A stretch of DNA of 41,827 nucleotides from an uncultured Planctomycetaceae bacterium. Lineage in GTDB: Bacteria > Planctomycetota > Planctomycetia > Planctomycetales > Planctomycetaceae. Location: the NCBI GenBank assembly GCA_913031625.1, contig CAJWGB010000018.1, positions 1-41,827 of the forward strand, written 5' to 3'. Both the position numbers and the translations under genes were made by a program. Below, in pieces: positions 33,485 through 41,827 of the stretch. Numbering within the stretch: position 1 is the stretch's first letter; every line of letters begins with the position of its first letter. A model generated the notes under the pieces. It ran no database searches, had not been told where the DNA came from, and saw only the letters and a program-made list of their open reading frames with translations.

Positions 33485-33514
33485 TGCCCTCTCCAGGTTT
33501 CCTTGCAGAGGGCA
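33485..33514 (-). terminator. Weak terminator-like hairpin after the macroglobulin gene
   Basis: TGCCCTCT (33485-33492) pairs with AGAGGGCA (33507-33514), 8 bp, loop 14. It lies just beyond the stop of the minus-strand gene, but no real T-run follows on that strand. It may act as a 3' stability hairpin. Confidence 0.4.
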
Positions 33515-33536
33515 CCATCTCACAGAAAGGCGAGTC

Positions 33537-36500
33537 CTATTTTCCGCCGGCATCAACCTCGAATGACTGAATCCCACTTCTGCTGTTGTTCAGCAGCTCC
33601 CCATAGTTGGAGTGCTGCTCTCGCTGGAAGGCGCCATTTTGATTGATGATGTTGAGTCGCAGCGCTTCTTTGCCAGTCTTCAACTTGAGAGCCTTTGGCG
33701 ATGCCTGAGGGGCAACAGTTGCTGGAGGAGCCGGAGGCTGAACTCGCCAGCCCTGCAATGCCTTTTCACCTCGGAAGAAAGCGTACCGATCATTGTCGGC
33801 CATCGCGATCACCGTGCTGTTACCCTTCACGTCGTCCGCCACAAACAATCCTCGAAGATCCGTTTCACCTGACTTGAAGCTGCTGTTTCCAGCACCAATC
33901 ACTTTGACATCGACGTCGTCAAGGAAACTGTCCTCGGTTGTGTCTTTGACAGTCACTCGGACTCGGCCGGAAGTCTCGTCTTCCTGAACTGCAAGCGTCA
34001 GCGGGCTGACAAGAACGAGGCCGGAGGTGTAAAGATTGTCACCGCGGCAAACGACAAGGTATGCACCTTCTTCCTTCAGTGGAAGATTCAGCTGATGTGT
34101 TCTGTCGCGATAGTCCTTGCCATCTCCAAGCTTCACCGTCTGTTCATGGTATGGCTTAATGCCAGCCAGATTGATCGCAGTAATACGATCAAGGTTTCGC
34201 TGCATCAGTCCAAACTTCATCAAGTCAATGCGGTAAACCTTCACAGCTGCCTCCGGGATGTTCCGGAACCGCAGTGGAACTTCTTTTTTGTCAGTCGGCT
34301 TGATCGTCACGATCTCGTCGAGCTCAATGCTGCGTCGGCTGAAGAATTTAATCGCCTCAGCCGCATCCGCAAACTTCTCCTTGACGACCGTGTACTCGGC
34401 AATTGCCTCGGCCGCCTTACCCAGACTGTGGTAGACCTGGCCCATAATGTAGATCGCTTCGAACTTATTCTGTGCCGACCGCTCACCTCCCGTTTCCGGA
34501 ATTTCAAACCTTGTATCAGCCACTCGTCGACACATCTTCAATGCCTCTTCGTGGTTCTCCAGTTCGAAGTAGCTGTAGCCGATGATGTACCAGAACGAAT
34601 CGAGGAGCCTGCTTTTGCCAAAACGAGCGGCGTACTTCCGGCAGCGATCGATGGCTGATTGATACTGATCGAGATCGATCAGTGCCGTCGCGATCGCGAA
34701 TGATGCCTGGTCACTGGCCGGGTCACTGGGCCATGCAGTGACAAAGTGATCCAGCATGTGGATCGCAGCATCGATCAGATGTACGCGAGTCACCCCCTGC
34801 TCAGTCAAACGCTTGTCGTCTTTCGCAAGTGGAGCACGTCGGTACGTTTCCTGAGCCAGAGCATATGTGGCCACGGCAACGTAAGATTCTCCCGGGTAGT
34901 CTCGGAAGAGATCTTCGAGAATCTGTGTACTGCGAAGGAATTCCCCTCGCTGATTCAGAAACCCGGTAACCTGCGATTCACGCTCGAAGTTCCCCTGAAT
35001 CGTGGCTCGGTACACAAGGTAGCTGCGCTCATATTCACTCATTTCCTTGTATGACTTCGCCACCTTCAGAATGTTCTCGAAGCTGACTTCCACATCGGAG
35101 AATTTCTCGCGAATGATCTCAAAGAACCGAACGACGTCCTCGTGTGAGTCTTTCTCGAGTGACGTCCGGAACAGCCACTGCACAACGTTCTTGTACTTGT
35201 CATTGTCCAGCCGCCAGTTTGTAAACAGAGCCAGCAGGTACTTATGAGCTTCCTCAGTGGCCCCCTTCGCAAGATAACGCTGTCCAAAGTGATACAACTC
35301 ATCCGGAGTAAGTCGGTACTTGTCGGCCGTCTTCTCTCCTGCATTGAGAACTGTCAGGTCGCGAGCAGATGAAACCGCCATCCGTGACGGATCGTAGAAG
35401 CTTCGCAATACTGCCTGAGGAGCACGACACTTACCAGGCAGATATCCAACGAGCGTGTAGTGGATGTCTCCCGGATAACGTGTATTGCCGATATAGAATC
35501 GAATCCGCCCAGGTTCCAGCTCGTATCGTTCAAACGATCCCGTGATCGACCCGTCCAGAACCGTGCATCCGGACGGAATCGTCTCTGTCAATACAAGGTA
35601 GTCACCGTCAGCTGTGTGACGTCGGGGGTGCAGTGTGACCAGTCCCAGTTCACCAACCGGCAACTGAGTCAGTGGATTGGAGAAGCCGTTATAGCTGCCG
35701 TTGACAACACCGAATCCTCGGGGAACTGGCTTCCCATCAAGCATCCGCAGGGCAGGCAGCCAGGTGCGAGTGACCTGCAGGTCTCGAGTGGAACTCTTGA
35801 CCTTATCTGCCGCAACGAATCCGGTCAGCACGACTGAGTAACTAAATGTACCACGTCCATCGAGTACAAACTCAACTTCCTGTTCCTGGCCCGGCTTAGA
35901 CAGCAGTCCAATGGGAATCTCAACGCGTCGGCTCGCATCCTTTGCAGGATCGATGTTTAGAACTTCAACCTCTTCACCATTTACAACAACTGTGAGGCGA
36001 TACTTCTCTGAGAGATGCCGTGTGCGAGCGTGCCACTCGGCCAGACCAAGCAGAGCAATCCCGTTGACCTTTTCGACAGGCCATCGCGATCCGATCCGGG
36101 CAGCCATCAGCCACGCCGCAAGGTCGTTGACTTCCGGATGTTTTGGACTGATCTGCTGCAGGGCATGGAAGTAGAGTGCCCGCAATTCCGCACTGTTGTG
36201 CAACCACGGAATCGTCTGAGCACGATCGGTGTTACTGTGCACGGTCGCTTTGTCAATCGGGAGTTTGACAAGGTCAAGCACATCAACCGCCATGTCGCGA
36301 TGGTTCATGTCATTCAGCGCGATTGCCAGATGCAGCAAACCAGACTGCTTCAGACGATTTCGTTCTCGATAAAGGCGGTTTGCAAGGGCAAAGTCAGCGG
36401 CATCGGCGGTTGCCAGAGACTGTAAAATGACGGTCTGAACTTCCAGTTCCGTGGACCGCGACTTGCTGAACGCAGTCTTCAAATAGGCGGTTCCCCTGTT

Positions 36501-39500
36501 GAGCAGCTCACCTGGGACTGCAAAGCCAGCCTTGCGAGCCTTGCTGAGTGCCCACATGGCACGAGACGTCATGTAAACGTCAGGCTGCCCCTTCTTTGGA
36601 TCTCCATTCCAACTCCAGGAACCGTCATCGCGCTGCGACGACACCAACTGTGAAATGGCGCCCGTGATCTTGCCTGATAGTGCCTGAGCATCCGGAGTGT
36701 CAGATTCGCGCGTATTGCCAATCATCTCCAGCAGCGCGACGCCACCAAGGACATCCGAGATCGCTCGCTCAAGACTGCTGCCCGGCAGCAGTCCGCAACG
36801 TGCAATTGGAAACTGTCCGCCACCGAGAACCGCATCCAACAGCGATCGATTCACACTGGGACCAATAACGACTTCCAGTTGTCGGTTACCAGCGACGACA
36901 CCCTTGTTGAAGTTCACGAACTCAAGTGTGCTCTGAGAAGCAGTTCCACTCGCGGTTGCAAACACAGGGAGCCCCCACGGGTGCAGCTGTACAGCATGGC
37001 GGGATGTGTCTGCCAGATCTCCATGACGCACAGACAGTTCGAACTTTGCGATGGAGGCTTCCGGAATCTGAATCGGAAAGTACAGCCGTTCAATGCCTGC
37101 TGTGGTCAGGTCGACTGTCTGCTTCTGTTCGGTTGATGTTGCGTCGAAGGTCGCCTTCAGGACAACTTCGACCGAGACATTCCCCTTGAGTGAGTTGTGA
37201 ATGTCAACCGGAATCGTCGCGGTGTCACCAGCCACAAACGCCTGGGGAAGTTTCATCTCACCAAACAGATCTTTCTTTGTGATGATCTCTGCAGAAGCCT
37301 GTCCGGCAAGGGATTCACCATTGATACCTTTTGTTCGGAGTTTCCATGCCGTGGATTTCGTTGGCATGGTGACCACAATTTCAGCGACGCCTTTGTCATC
37401 GGTCACGATTGTTGGATTCCAGAATCCGGTTTCGGAATGGGCCATCCCAGGCAGCAACCGCAGACCTTCGTTCACCAGTTCTTCGAGCTCTTCATCCTTG
37501 CGGCCGTTGAGTGCAAGGAATCGTCCGGTCGCGGTGATCCCATTGACCGTGACTTCGTTCTGTGCAAACAGATCACTTTTCAGCAGACTTAGGTCCTGAA
37601 TATTGAGAACGCCTGCCCCCGGGCCATCAACCATCGACTGACGCCCGCGGGTCACGCCACTTGAGAAGAAGCCGGCAGTTGCCTGTCCTTCTGCCATTTC
37701 ACCACCCAGCATCTGGTCGGCAGCAAAACCTCCGCCGGCAAACCCGCTTTCTGCAAAGGCACCCAATTGACCGCCTGCGTTCAGAGTTTGCCCCTGCTGA
37801 GCCATCTTCTGCATCTGCTCAACCATTTGTCCGCGACGCCTGCTGAATCGCAGGCCTGCGTTCGCCCCCGTCAGCATGTCAGCAGCGTCATCAAGTTCAT
37901 CCAGCGATTCTTCGGTGGCCGTAGACGCTGCCGGGCCTCCGGGTCCGGCGAATGCCAAAACGTCATCGCCAAATGCGTTGAGTGCAGCCACCTCACGTTC
38001 CAGGCGGTTGCGGCGTTCCAGCTCAGCCAGCAGTGCTGCACTAATGCCGCTCGTCTTTGGCCGATAGGCAAACGTGCAGCTAGTGGACTGACGTAACGAC
38101 GGAATACGTTGCCCTTTGCTGAAGAACGCATCGATAGCGCCCTGCACATCACCAAACATATTCAGCAGGTTCGCCTGGACAAGACCCACTGACAATTCGG
38201 CCACGATCGGATTGCCGTTTGCGTCTGTCACTTCGATTACGACTTTGAGTGGATCTCCTGGTCGCAACTCCTTACGTTCAGGTTTGAGTGTGACCTTTAG
38301 TTTCTGGGCAACCTGAAACGGACTGTTGGCCGTATGGAATTTGTTGCGTTCCATCACGGCAAGTGACAGCAGGAAGTTGGGAGCCAGCTTACTGTCAACC
38401 GGCACGTCGATCACATTATTGCCGGTCTTCAGACTGATGAGCTGGTGTCCAAGAATTCGGGCCCCCTCAAACGTCACAAGGGCCAATGCCGGCTTGCCAC
38501 GCCAGTGGACTCGGACTTTCGCCTGTTCACCGACATCCCACGAATGTCGATCCGCAAGAATACGAAGACGCACACTGTCTGAGTCACCGGAAATGCTGAT
38601 GCGCTTCTGCCCACTGACATTGTTGCCGAACTGGTCAGTTCCGCTGGCGCGGACGATGTAGCGGCCGCCTTCGTCAAGTTGCAGCGTCTGTCGCGCGGCA
38701 CCGTCTTCCTTACCTGACGACACCTCATGAGTCTGGACGAGTTTCTCACCCGTCTCTCCTGCTGATTCGGTCACCTCAAAGACTTCCACTTTCAGCTTCG
38801 CTTCCACAGGTTTGCCGGAAGGACTCGTTACGTGCAACTCGGTGTCGAAAGTCTCGCCAGCGATGTACACATCCCGCGTGGACGAAACCCCGATTTCGAA
38901 TCCACGTGTGGCAAGGTATACAGTCTTCGCCGTGGCAAGGTTTCGTGACGGATACTGCACAGTCAGTGTCAATGGCTGTGATTCACTGAACCGTTGCGTA
39001 TCCAGGGACAGCCTGACCTGCCCCTTGTCGTCGGTTGTGGCATTGATCATCTCGCCACCCGGACCAAACGAGTAGCGGATCTGTTCGCCCGCAAGCGGTG
39101 TACCGTAATAGTACTTCAGTGAAATGCTGCCCTCGATTTTGTCTCCGCGAAAGAAGACGTCCTTTTTAATGTCCACACTGACCTGAACCGGCTCCAGACG
39201 ATATTCGGTGACTGAGAACGTTGTCTCGAAAGACAGGCCTCCGACAGTGTCCTGTTCTCCACGAGAGCTGCGATGCAGGCAGACTCGGTAGCTGCCCTGG
39301 GGAGCAGTGTCAGGCAGGATGACATTTCGGTTGATGGTTCCGAACTTGTTAAGGGCAACTGTGTCGGTTCGCACGACACGTCCACGAGCGTCATAGATGT
39401 CGAGGCGGAACTTCTCGCCCGGCTTAAACGTAAAACGATCGTTGTCGACCCAGCGAACAACCCCCTTAATGTTCACCAACTGGCCTGCTCGATAAGCGGG

Positions 39501-41813
39501 GCGATCTGTGTACAGGTAACCTCGAGCCGACAGTCCCACAGCAAAATTGAGACCACTGAGCCCGTTGACCGTTGAAGCAACGTGGCCTTCATGGATAGCG
39601 AACACTCGAAGGTCATTAACGTTCTTCAAACGGTCCCATGATTTCTGCAGGGTTCCGTCAACGCCCGTTATTTCCTGAGCGAAGACTTCTTTTCCATCGC
39701 TGATCAGCACACTCACGCCGTCGGCCGCTTTTCCGGTCCGCATGTTTTCTGCGAAGAGGAACAGTTCGTTACGAGACGACTTCACAATGACGTCAAGGTC
39801 ACTCACAACCACCATAGTGGTAGCTTCCAGCTTGTCACTGCTGACTGTGACAGCCGTAACACCTGGCCCGTCGACGGGAATCTCGATATCTTCAGACTGT
39901 CGCCGATACTTTTCAAATTCCTCGACCGCATGATCAAACTGCTCATCCGGATCGATCAGGGCGATGTCCAGATTCTCAACTCCCGTGGCGAGGTGCATCT
40001 TGCGGAAGTAGTCCGACATGTCGACGCGATAGACTTTGACGCTTACCTTTTCGACATTGCGAGTCGTCAGTTTGATGCGTGGCTTTTCGTCACTGCGGTA
40101 TTTCCGCTCAGTCACGATTTCCAGCTGAGGAGTCGTCAGGCCGGCAATTCGCTTCTGAGCTTCGCCCTGCTGTGACCCTCTCACTTTCCGGTACGCTTCC
40201 AGCGCTTCCTTCAGCTGACCGAGTCGATCTTCCAACGTAACACCAATCATCATGGCAGCCATCGAAGCATCGTTTGAGTTCGGATACTTTTGAACAACTC
40301 GCCGCCAGTCTGCAATGGCTTCCTCAAACAGCGTTCGACACTCTTTGTTGACTGAAACAGACTGAGCGGAGTCACCTTTCTGCAGAGCAGCTTTAATGCG
40401 TTTGTTGTGCTTCTCCATTCCTTCGGCGTACTTCATGCGACCGAAGTTGTTCAGGATGCCCGACGCACGTCTGTCGAGTGGATACTTGTTGAGGAAGGTC
40501 TGCCAGAGCGTGCGGGCTTCCGCATACTTCTCGCGGCTGCGAGCCCATGACCCGCGAGCGAACTCGGCATCGACCACCTGCTTCTGCACGGATGGCCACT
40601 GAGGATCTGTTGGGTGGTTCTCCAGGAACGCCTTCCAGGCTGCGATCGCTTCTTCATACTTCTGCTGTGCCTGGTACACGTTGCCCAGCATTCGTCGAGC
40701 AATCGGGACCTGATCAGCATCTTCGTATTTGGGGTTTTCGATCAGACTGGTCAGCCGATCCACGGCCTGAGCGTGTCGACCATGCTGCACCTGTCCCTGA
40801 GCAATCTCCAGCTCTGCGACCGGCGCGAGCTCGTCGTCCGGATGGGCTTTCAGGAACTGTTCGGCCAGCGCTACAGCCAACTCCAGATCTCCAACGGAGG
40901 CCGGCGAAGGCAGGCCGTATGTGTGCGCCAGTCTGTACTGTGCTTTCCGCAGAAATCCGGCCACTTCTTCAGTGGTCTTGTCCCGTGGTTCACTCAGGAG
41001 ATTCTGCCATGTCCGGCGAGCCTGAGCTCGCTGATTGGCTGCCAACTGCGATGAACCTTTGCGAAACTTCGCCTCTGCCAGCGTTTTGTCGGCAGCCGAC
41101 TTGCCTGCAGCGGGCTTTTCAGCCCCGTACTGTTTCAGGAACGCATCCCAGCTGGCGATCGCTGCTCCGTGATTGCCGGTTTCTTCCTGACAACGAGCGA
41201 TCCGGAATTCGATCTTCTGGCGAAGTTCCACAGAAGGTCGCGGTTTCAGAGCCTCGGTGTAATACGTGAGCGCCTGTTCATAATCGGGCTGCTTTGCCCT
41301 GGATGGGTCTGCTGCAGGAACACCTTCGAAGTAGCGGTCAGCAAACTCCAGATAAATGGAAACAAGCTCGTCGCGGCGTTCCGCCGAAAGCAGTCGTTCT
41401 GCTTCTTTCTGGTAAATGGCTCCCGCCTGAACATAGTCACGTTGAGTCACCAGAATACCGGCCTGCCCAAATCGAGCTCGGCTGACCCACCGGCTCTCTG
41501 CATGGTCTGTTTCGATCTTTTTGAAGACGTCGGTGGCAGCGTCGAGCTGCTCCAGCTGCATCAATGCAATCCCCTTGAGATACAGCAGGTACGCCTTATC
41601 GATCGCCTTCCCGCTGGCGATTCGAGCATCGATTTGTTTGACGGCACCTGTAAAGTTGGCCGTCTGCATGCTCTCGTGAATATTGACGGGAATTCGAGGC
41701 AGTGCGGAAATGGCAGGGTTCTTCTTAGCTCCTTCCGCCTTTTCGTCTGCCGACAGGCCGTGGACAGAGATAACAACACACAGACTGGCAACAAACAGAC
41801 GCTTTAGAAGCAT
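33537..41813 (-). CDS. Giant secreted TPR-alpha-2-macroglobulin-like protein without a thioester
   Basis: 2758 residues. Signal peptide (LLKRLFVASLCVVISVHGLSA), then TPR-type repeats (about 50-550), MG-like domains, an MG2-type domain (GYLYTDRPAYRAGQLVNIKG), a Gly/Ala/Gln-rich, protease-exposed-looking stretch (about 1290-1398), the A2M core (FWNPTIVTDDKGVAEI, then WKLRTKG) and an alpha/alpha-toroid. The toroid carries RCGLLPGSSLERAI (C1673) where thioester proteins have C-x-E-Q: thioester absent. After a C-terminal MG region come a second TPR block (about 2165-2500) and a second MG1-like domain (about 2515-2680), repeating the N-terminal plan: VKVYRVDMSDYF at 592 versus VKVYRIDLMKFG at 2524. 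Probably periplasmic; protease trapping is only inference. Start at 41813: GAGGGG lies seven bases before it; the ATG at 41819 is too close. Complete, alone. Confidence 0.85.
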   Translation of the reverse strand: MLLKRLFVASLCVVISVHGLSADEKAEGAKKNPAISALPRIPVNIHESMQTANFTGAVKQIDARIASGKAIDKAYLLYLKGIALMQLEQLDAATDVFKKIETDHAESRWVSRARFGQAGILVTQRDYVQAGAIYQKEAERLLSAERRDELVSIYLEFADRYFEGVPAADPSRAKQPDYEQALTYYTEALKPRPSVELRQKIEFRIARCQEETGNHGAAIASWDAFLKQYGAEKPAAGKSAADKTLAEAKFRKGSSQLAANQRAQARRTWQNLLSEPRDKTTEEVAGFLRKAQYRLAHTYGLPSPASVGDLELAVALAEQFLKAHPDDELAPVAELEIAQGQVQHGRHAQAVDRLTSLIENPKYEDADQVPIARRMLGNVYQAQQKYEEAIAAWKAFLENHPTDPQWPSVQKQVVDAEFARGSWARSREKYAEARTLWQTFLNKYPLDRRASGILNNFGRMKYAEGMEKHNKRIKAALQKGDSAQSVSVNKECRTLFEEAIADWRRVVQKYPNSNDASMAAMMIGVTLEDRLGQLKEALEAYRKVRGSQQGEAQKRIAGLTTPQLEIVTERKYRSDEKPRIKLTTRNVEKVSVKVYRVDMSDYFRKMHLATGVENLDIALIDPDEQFDHAVEEFEKYRRQSEDIEIPVDGPGVTAVTVSSDKLEATTMVVVSDLDVIVKSSRNELFLFAENMRTGKAADGVSVLISDGKEVFAQEITGVDGTLQKSWDRLKNVNDLRVFAIHEGHVASTVNGLSGLNFAVGLSARGYLYTDRPAYRAGQLVNIKGVVRWVDNDRFTFKPGEKFRLDIYDARGRVVRTDTVALNKFGTINRNVILPDTAPQGSYRVCLHRSSRGEQDTVGGLSFETTFSVTEYRLEPVQVSVDIKKDVFFRGDKIEGSISLKYYYGTPLAGEQIRYSFGPGGEMINATTDDKGQVRLSLDTQRFSESQPLTLTVQYPSRNLATAKTVYLATRGFEIGVSSTRDVYIAGETFDTELHVTSPSGKPVEAKLKVEVFEVTESAGETGEKLVQTHEVSSGKEDGAARQTLQLDEGGRYIVRASGTDQFGNNVSGQKRISISGDSDSVRLRILADRHSWDVGEQAKVRVHWRGKPALALVTFEGARILGHQLISLKTGNNVIDVPVDSKLAPNFLLSLAVMERNKFHTANSPFQVAQKLKVTLKPERKELRPGDPLKVVIEVTDANGNPIVAELSVGLVQANLLNMFGDVQGAIDAFFSKGQRIPSLRQSTSCTFAYRPKTSGISAALLAELERRNRLEREVAALNAFGDDVLAFAGPGGPAASTATEESLDELDDAADMLTGANAGLRFSRRRGQMVEQMQKMAQQGQTLNAGGQLGAFAESGFAGGGFAADQMLGGEMAEGQATAGFFSSGVTRGRQSMVDGPGAGVLNIQDLSLLKSDLFAQNEVTVNGITATGRFLALNGRKDEELEELVNEGLRLLPGMAHSETGFWNPTIVTDDKGVAEIVVTMPTKSTAWKLRTKGINGESLAGQASAEIITKKDLFGEMKLPQAFVAGDTATIPVDIHNSLKGNVSVEVVLKATFDATSTEQKQTVDLTTAGIERLYFPIQIPEASIAKFELSVRHGDLADTSRHAVQLHPWGLPVFATASGTASQSTLEFVNFNKGVVAGNRQLEVVIGPSVNRSLLDAVLGGGQFPIARCGLLPGSSLERAISDVLGGVALLEMIGNTRESDTPDAQALSGKITGAISQLVSSQRDDGSWSWNGDPKKGQPDVYMTSRAMWALSKARKAGFAVPGELLNRGTAYLKTAFSKSRSTELEVQTVILQSLATADAADFALANRLYRERNRLKQSGLLHLAIALNDMNHRDMAVDVLDLVKLPIDKATVHSNTDRAQTIPWLHNSAELRALYFHALQQISPKHPEVNDLAAWLMAARIGSRWPVEKVNGIALLGLAEWHARTRHLSEKYRLTVVVNGEEVEVLNIDPAKDASRRVEIPIGLLSKPGQEQEVEFVLDGRGTFSYSVVLTGFVAADKVKSSTRDLQVTRTWLPALRMLDGKPVPRGFGVVNGSYNGFSNPLTQLPVGELGLVTLHPRRHTADGDYLVLTETIPSGCTVLDGSITGSFERYELEPGRIRFYIGNTRYPGDIHYTLVGYLPGKCRAPQAVLRSFYDPSRMAVSSARDLTVLNAGEKTADKYRLTPDELYHFGQRYLAKGATEEAHKYLLALFTNWRLDNDKYKNVVQWLFRTSLEKDSHEDVVRFFEIIREKFSDVEVSFENILKVAKSYKEMSEYERSYLVYRATIQGNFERESQVTGFLNQRGEFLRSTQILEDLFRDYPGESYVAVATYALAQETYRRAPLAKDDKRLTEQGVTRVHLIDAAIHMLDHFVTAWPSDPASDQASFAIATALIDLDQYQSAIDRCRKYAARFGKSRLLDSFWYIIGYSYFELENHEEALKMCRRVADTRFEIPETGGERSAQNKFEAIYIMGQVYHSLGKAAEAIAEYTVVKEKFADAAEAIKFFSRRSIELDEIVTIKPTDKKEVPLRFRNIPEAAVKVYRIDLMKFGLMQRNLDRITAINLAGIKPYHEQTVKLGDGKDYRDRTHQLNLPLKEEGAYLVVCRGDNLYTSGLVLVSPLTLAVQEDETSGRVRVTVKDTTEDSFLDDVDVKVIGAGNSSFKSGETDLRGLFVADDVKGNSTVIAMADNDRYAFFRGEKALQGWRVQPPAPPATVAPQASPKALKLKTGKEALRLNIINQNGAFQREQHSNYGELLNNSRSGIQSFEVDAGGK

Positions 41814-41827
41814 GAACATTCCCCTCG

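Noticed and set aside
33612-34658. Several plus-strand frames opposite the macroglobulin gene.
   Set aside because: All are antisense shadows of one continuous 2758-residue coding region.

Overview
The window looks like a chromosomal segment of a planctomycete (Planctomycetota). The evidence is the combination of families: a BBP7-type outer-membrane beta-barrel, a Ser/Gly-repeat secreted protein ending in a TIGR03000-like domain, a giant TPR/alpha-2-macroglobulin protein, a BON-domain protein with Pro/Ala linkers, and many one-gene units with signal peptides. Base composition is moderately GC-rich and even throughout. I see no rRNA, tRNA, CRISPR array, prophage or plasmid module. The only mobile DNA is a truncated IS256-type transposase.

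Layout. 1-1255: two small unknown genes, converging on two back-to-back terminators. 1256-5163: a secreted TIM-barrel-like protein, then class II fructose-bisphosphate aldolase with its own terminator. 5224-6967: an FadL/OmpP1-type outer-membrane protein whose signal peptide lies in a different frame from the barrel. 7294-11394: HrpA-type DEAH RNA helicase, followed by two small intergenic repeats. 11533-15002 (minus): aroA and rsmB overlap by four bases, with mogA further downstream. 15316-17504: the Ser/Gly-repeat protein and the BBP7 barrel converge on one terminator; the BBP7 gene has a long hairpin in its leader. 17672-20797: a two-domain metallo-beta-lactamase-fold protein divergent from an ArgE-type M20 deacetylase. 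20823-22067: a secreted protein of unknown function, abutting the IS256 remnant (about 22075-22598). 22747-28827: three secreted proteins (Ig/carboxypeptidase-regulatory-like repeats, tandem alpha/beta hydrolase, BON protein), the first and third ending in clear terminators. 28913-33371 (minus): PhyH dioxygenase, AlaC-type aminotransferase, and a two-gene signalling pair that looks partly decayed. 33537-41813 (minus): a 2758-residue TPR-macroglobulin protein, complete within the window.

How the genes fit together. Core metabolism (fbaA, aroA, alaC, argE-like), RNA maintenance (hrpA, rsmB) and cofactor synthesis (mogA) are interspersed with large cell-envelope and secreted proteins. There is no single defence or biosynthetic cluster. 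The most unusual material is: the duplicated TPR + MG architecture and absent thioester of the macroglobulin; several proteins with one degenerate and one intact catalytic domain (MBL, alpha/beta hydrolase); an adjacent kinase pair in which each member lacks part of the ATP-binding fold; the Ser/Gly repeat protein; and three well-formed non-coding inverted repeats (5537-5598, 17455-17504, 24262-24287). All family assignments are from recognition of motifs by eye; no database search was possible.
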